From NCBI GenBank assembly GCA_015231825.1, contig JADGAV010000033.1:1-55252 (forward strand): a DNA stretch of 55,252 bases, written 5' to 3'. The stretch comes from SAR324 cluster bacterium. Lineage in GTDB: Bacteria; SAR324; NAC60-12. Under the pieces are notes generated by a model, which was given only the letters and a program-made list of their open reading frames with translations, ran no database searches and was not told the DNA's origin. The position numbers and the translations under genes were made by a program. This document shows, piece by piece, positions 52,142 through 55,252 of this stretch. Numbering within the stretch: position 1 is the first letter of the stretch; the number at the start of each line of letters is the position of its first letter.

Positions 52142-53116
52142 CTAGGAAGTGCTCATTAATATTTTTCCAAAATGGGCATTTGCTTTCATATATGCGAGAG
52201 CATCGACTGCTTCATCCAGAGGGAAAATTCGATCAATAGGCAGCTGCAAAGTTTCTGACTTCACTGCGTCCCAGAGATCGGCCTGCATTTTGCGGTTGAT
52301 CTCACGAACTTCCTCCAAGGATCTTGTCCGAAAAGTTACTCCGATATAGCGCAGACGTTTGAGTGCATGGAGGTCATAATCAAACTCACCCTTAAAACCT
52401 CCCAGACGTCCCACATTGACAATGTGACCACAAACAGCAGCAGCTTTCATGTTTTGATTGGCAACACTTGCCGAAACCTGGTCAACGATTAGATGTACCC
52501 CTTTGCCCCCAGTGGCATTGAGCACTTCGTCAGGCCAACCGGGGTCACTGGAGTCAAGAGCCAGGTCTGCACCAAAATCTTTAAGTCGTGCTCTTCGTTC
52601 CGCATTGGTGGATGTCCCAATAACAAGGCTTGCCCCCATGTATTTTGCTATTTGCATCCCCATCAGCCCCACACCTGTGCTGGCCCCCTGTATCATCACA
52701 GAGTGACCTTTTTGAAACTGACCATTGGTAACAATTGCATCATGCATCGTCTTCAAAGCAACCGGCAGGGTTGCTGCCTGCTCAAAGCTCATTTGGGAGG
52801 AGGGTATTGAAGAAACACGGCCCCAATCCGTAACGGCATACTCGGCATATCCGCTGGCTCCCGAACACATCACCCGATCACCTGCTTTAAAATTTGGAAC
52901 CTCTGCCCCCACTTCTACTATTTCACCTGACCATTCCAAACCAGGAATGGTTCCGATGCCGCCACTACTTCCATGCATCTGACCAGCCGCGACATGCAAA
53001 TCGGCACGATTGAGACCACAGACGTGGACACGTACCAGAACTTGATTCGACTGCACCTGTGGTTCAGCGACACTGTTGATTTCAATACCGTTTTTAGTGA
53101 GAACAGCTGCTTTCAT
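52142..53116 (-). CDS. Zinc-free MDR oxidoreductase (quinone-oxidoreductase type)
   Basis: A 324-residue NAD(P)H-dependent medium-chain dehydrogenase/reductase. The substrate domain starts MKAAVLTKNGIEINSVAEPQVQSNQVLVRV; the GLEWSGEIVEVGAEV segment and the nucleotide motif IQGASTGVGLMGMQIAKYMG place it near quinone oxidoreductases. The Cys-rich structural zinc loop of alcohol dehydrogenases is absent. GAGGAG lies upstream of the ATG. Substrate not predictable. Confidence 0.88.
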   Translation of the reverse strand: MKAAVLTKNGIEINSVAEPQVQSNQVLVRVHVCGLNRADLHVAAGQMHGSSGGIGTIPGLEWSGEIVEVGAEVPNFKAGDRVMCSGASGYAEYAVTDWGRVSSIPSSQMSFEQAATLPVALKTMHDAIVTNGQFQKGHSVMIQGASTGVGLMGMQIAKYMGASLVIGTSTNAERRARLKDFGADLALDSSDPGWPDEVLNATGGKGVHLIVDQVSASVANQNMKAAAVCGHIVNVGRLGGFKGEFDYDLHALKRLRYIGVTFRTRSLEEVREINRKMQADLWDAVKSETLQLPIDRIFPLDEAVDALAYMKANAHFGKILMSTS

Positions 53117-53512
53117 TATGGATCTCCTCTATTGTGATCGATTTAAAAAGGACGTTGCTCGATTGCAGAAACCGGAAACATCCCTGCATTACCTTAGAAA
53201 AGCTCAAATGACCGGACTCAGGGCATTACCTTTTGTTCAATCAATATCGGCTGCGGAATAGCAAATGACGGTTCGGGATTTGAACGGGAAATCTATCACG
53301 TTCGCCAAATAAATGTCTACATCTGATGGCAAGCCTCATCGATATGGCGAAAAACCTTAAATTTCAAGGTAAAAAATTTTAAGTAATTTTTTGCTTTATT
53401 ATCGGAAATATGCCAAAAATGCGAAGACGTAAAGTTACCATTGAGAGCAGATCTAATTTTAAAAATAAACGCTTTCATCCACCAAAACCAAATTTCGAAA
53501 TAAGGAGAAAAA
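53117..53512. other. Intergenic stretch without a supported gene
   Basis: It lies between the divergent MDR and DHH genes and must hold both promoters. A 61-codon frame (53076-53261) overlaps the MDR gene start and has no support. I see no clear hairpin or repeat. Confidence 0.4.
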
Positions 53513-54439
53513 ATGTCTCAGTATCGTCTAGTCACGCGAAGTGACTTTGATGGATTAGCATGTGCGGTTCTGCTCAAAGAATTGGGCATCATCAATGAAA
53601 TTAAATTTGTTCATCCCAAAGACATGCAGGATGGTAAAATTGAAATCGGCTCCAATGACATCACGACCAATCTTCCGTACGTTGAAGGCTGCCATCTGGC
53701 TTTTGATCACCATGCCAGTGAAATGATTCGCAGGGGAGAAAAACAGCCTGAAAATCACCTCATCGACCCAGATGCACCTTCTGCAGCGCGAGTTGTCTAT
53801 GATCACTACGGTGCTGACAAATTTCCCAAAGAATGGGATGGAATGATGGTCGCCGTCGATAAGGGCGATTCAGCTCAATTCAACAAAGATGAGATCCTGA
53901 ATCCGAAAGGATGGGACCTGCTCAATTTCATTATGGATTCACGGACGGGATTGGGCCGTTTTCGTGACTTTCGGGTCTCCAATTATGATCTTATGATGCA
54001 ATTGATCGATGCATGCCGACAAAACTCCATTGAGGACATCATGAAGACTCCGGATGTCCAGGAACGCGTTGAATTGTATAACGAACACGCAGAGAAAGCT
54101 AAGGAGCAAATCCGATCGAATTCAACAGTGCATCAAAATCTGGTGGTGCTCGACCTGAGAGAAGCGGACCCGATTTATGCCACGAACCGCTTTATTATAT
54201 ATGCACTTTTTCCCGACACCAACATTTCCATTCATCTTATGTGGGGGCTCAAAAAACAAAACACCGTCTTTGCCATTGGAAATTCCATTTTGAACCGGAC
54301 CTCAAAAACCGATATCGGCGAACTCTGCCTAAGCTATGGGGGAGGAGGTCATGCAAATGCGGGGACCTGTCAGGTTACCAATGACAAAGCAGAAAGTACC
54401 CTGAAAGAGTTGACTGAAAAGATTACAGGCAACGGCTGA
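53513..54439 (+). CDS. DHH-family phosphoesterase
   Basis: A 308-residue metal-dependent phosphoesterase: the N-terminal metal-site motif SDFDGLACAVLLKEL, the FDHHASEM motif that names the family, and the C-terminal DHHA1-like GGGGHANAGTCQV, which binds the substrate phosphate. Relatives include exopolyphosphatase-like and oligonucleotide or cyclic-dinucleotide phosphodiesterases; the sequence does not pick one. AAGGAG lies six bases before the ATG. It is convergent with comF. Confidence 0.88.
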   Translation: MSQYRLVTRSDFDGLACAVLLKELGIINEIKFVHPKDMQDGKIEIGSNDITTNLPYVEGCHLAFDHHASEMIRRGEKQPENHLIDPDAPSAARVVYDHYGADKFPKEWDGMMVAVDKGDSAQFNKDEILNPKGWDLLNFIMDSRTGLGRFRDFRVSNYDLMMQLIDACRQNSIEDIMKTPDVQERVELYNEHAEKAKEQIRSNSTVHQNLVVLDLREADPIYATNRFIIYALFPDTNISIHLMWGLKKQNTVFAIGNSILNRTSKTDIGELCLSYGGGGHANAGTCQVTNDKAESTLKELTEKITGNG

Positions 54440-54459
54440 ATCAAAGACTCTCTGCAAAA

Positions 54460-55233
54460 TTAGCTATGGATGCCTCCTTTGTTCGAAATCATTCTTCGAG
54501 CCAGGACAACCGTGTTGACTGATGCTGCCCCGGATTCCTTTAAACATCGGGCAGCCGCATTGAGGGTGGCACCAGTGGTGATCACATCGTCAACCAGTAA
54601 AATCTGCTTTCCCTCGACATCAGGACTGGCCTCGAAGGCATCTTTCATATTGTCTATTCGCTGAGCCAATGGAAGCTCTGTCTGGGGATCTGTTGAGCGG
54701 ATTCGTTTCAACCAGCGGCATCGAATCCGTGACGGATCCGGGAAGGCAAAATATGCCAGCAACATCGCCTGGTTGAACCCTCTTTGAAGCAGCCTTTTTT
54801 GATGCAGGGGGATCGGAACAATCGCGTCATATGCGGGGACTTCCTGGAATCTTTCCAAACTTGCAGAAAGAATCCGACCGAGCATGCGGGCCAGATGTTC
54901 CGATTTTCCATATTTGAAACTGACAATCCACTGCTGGACCATTGATTCATAGCGAAATCCGGCCCAAAGCCTGTCGAAACAAAATTGTTTTTCGATGCAG
55001 TGAGGACAAAACAAGCGATTAGGCTCTGCTGTCTGCAGACCACATTGAGTGCAGGAAAATTCAGGATCACTCCAGGGTAAACTTCCGAAGCAGGATCTGC
55101 AAACATAGGGATAGGCAGGACCGGATCGGCCTGCACTCAACCATTGATGGCAACTCCAGCATTTAGGAGGAATAACTGTCCTCAACAATGTCAAAAACAT
55201 GGTCAAGGGACTGCTCTTCCGGACTAATTCCAT
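54460..55233 (-). CDS. ComF-family phosphoribosyltransferase-like protein
   Basis: A 257-residue protein with N-terminal zinc-ribbon pairs (CWSCHQWL...CRSC; CTQCGLQ...CPHC) and a phosphoribosyltransferase fold containing YDAIVPIPLHQKRLLQRGFNQA and the PRPP-binding loop ILLVDDVITTGAT. ComF proteins take part in DNA uptake in competent bacteria, yet are widespread in non-competent ones, so a transformation role is not implied. The 5' end is near the window edge; the ATG at 55233 fits. Confidence 0.9.
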   Translation of the reverse strand: MELVRKSSPLTMFLTLLRTVIPPKCWSCHQWLSAGRSGPAYPYVCRSCFGSLPWSDPEFSCTQCGLQTAEPNRLFCPHCIEKQFCFDRLWAGFRYESMVQQWIVSFKYGKSEHLARMLGRILSASLERFQEVPAYDAIVPIPLHQKRLLQRGFNQAMLLAYFAFPDPSRIRCRWLKRIRSTDPQTELPLAQRIDNMKDAFEASPDVEGKQILLVDDVITTGATLNAAARCLKESGAASVNTVVLARRMISNKGGIHS

Positions 55234-55252
55234 TTGCGTTTCCCATTTGTTA

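Noticed and set aside
1..55252. CRISPR array, transposon, phage or rRNA/tRNA
   Set aside because: No regularly spaced repeat, transposase, integrase, attachment site, rRNA or tRNA pattern was seen on reading both strands by eye.

Overview
The window looks like chromosomal DNA from a free-living Gram-negative bacterium that can respire anaerobically. Evidence is a Tat-exported molybdoenzyme, secreted multihaem cytochromes, a lipoprotein, an AsmA-like envelope protein, QueF, ArgJ, and a UGA-decoded selenoprotein. GC content is moderate and the gene mix (marine-type SAR324 or deltaproteobacterial flavour) suggests a lineage, but nothing here fixes the taxonomy. I see no rRNA, tRNA, CRISPR array, prophage or insertion sequence.

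Bases 1-12,000 form one respiratory module: an octahaem and a tetrahaem cytochrome c of the c554 type, an Rrf2 regulator, MoaA (molybdenum cofactor synthesis), and a three-gene set of molybdopterin catalytic subunit, four-cluster Fe-S subunit and TorD-like chaperone. It also holds a small membrane protein with a universal stress protein, and HemN (oxygen-independent haem synthesis). The catalytic subunit resembles the respiratory arsenate reductase (ArrA) branch. Six copies of a 20-bp imperfect dyad, CTATCCGNAATNNTACGTAR, lie upstream of these genes. All six have the same orientation relative to the gene they precede, and four of them have a -10-like hexamer exactly 19 nt (a fifth 20 nt) downstream. 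Next to the module (12,154-16,817) are a hybrid histidine kinase, a REC-PAS-HisKA_3 kinase and a NarL/FixJ-type response regulator, which are the obvious candidates for the switch acting on that dyad.

Bases 16,814-23,412 (minus strand) are a six-gene peptide ABC importer operon (binding protein, two permeases, two ATPases) ending in a C45-type N-terminal-nucleophile acyltransferase/amidase. Bases 23,595-27,623 hold an AtuA-like (DUF1446) / DUF4387 / LysR set with a textbook LysR box, and a nitronate monooxygenase. Bases 27,759-32,993 hold a MocR-type regulator, a phenylalanine/histidine ammonia-lyase with an unusual Phe-His selectivity pair, and a feruloyl-CoA-synthase-like ligase, together suggesting aromatic amino acid to aryl-acrylate to CoA-thioester chemistry.

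Bases 33,147-55,233 are mixed: an NFACT/RqcH-like protein, a TPR protein, two large unrecognised helical proteins, ArgJ, a TIGR01777 epimerase, an overlapping J-domain/VWA pair, a D-amino-acid-type PLP enzyme, QueF, an MFS carrier, a VOC dioxygenase-like protein, an AhpD-like selenoprotein with a recognisable SECIS hairpin, a DUF748 protein, a Cys-rich mini-lipoprotein, an MDR oxidoreductase, a DHH phosphoesterase and ComF.
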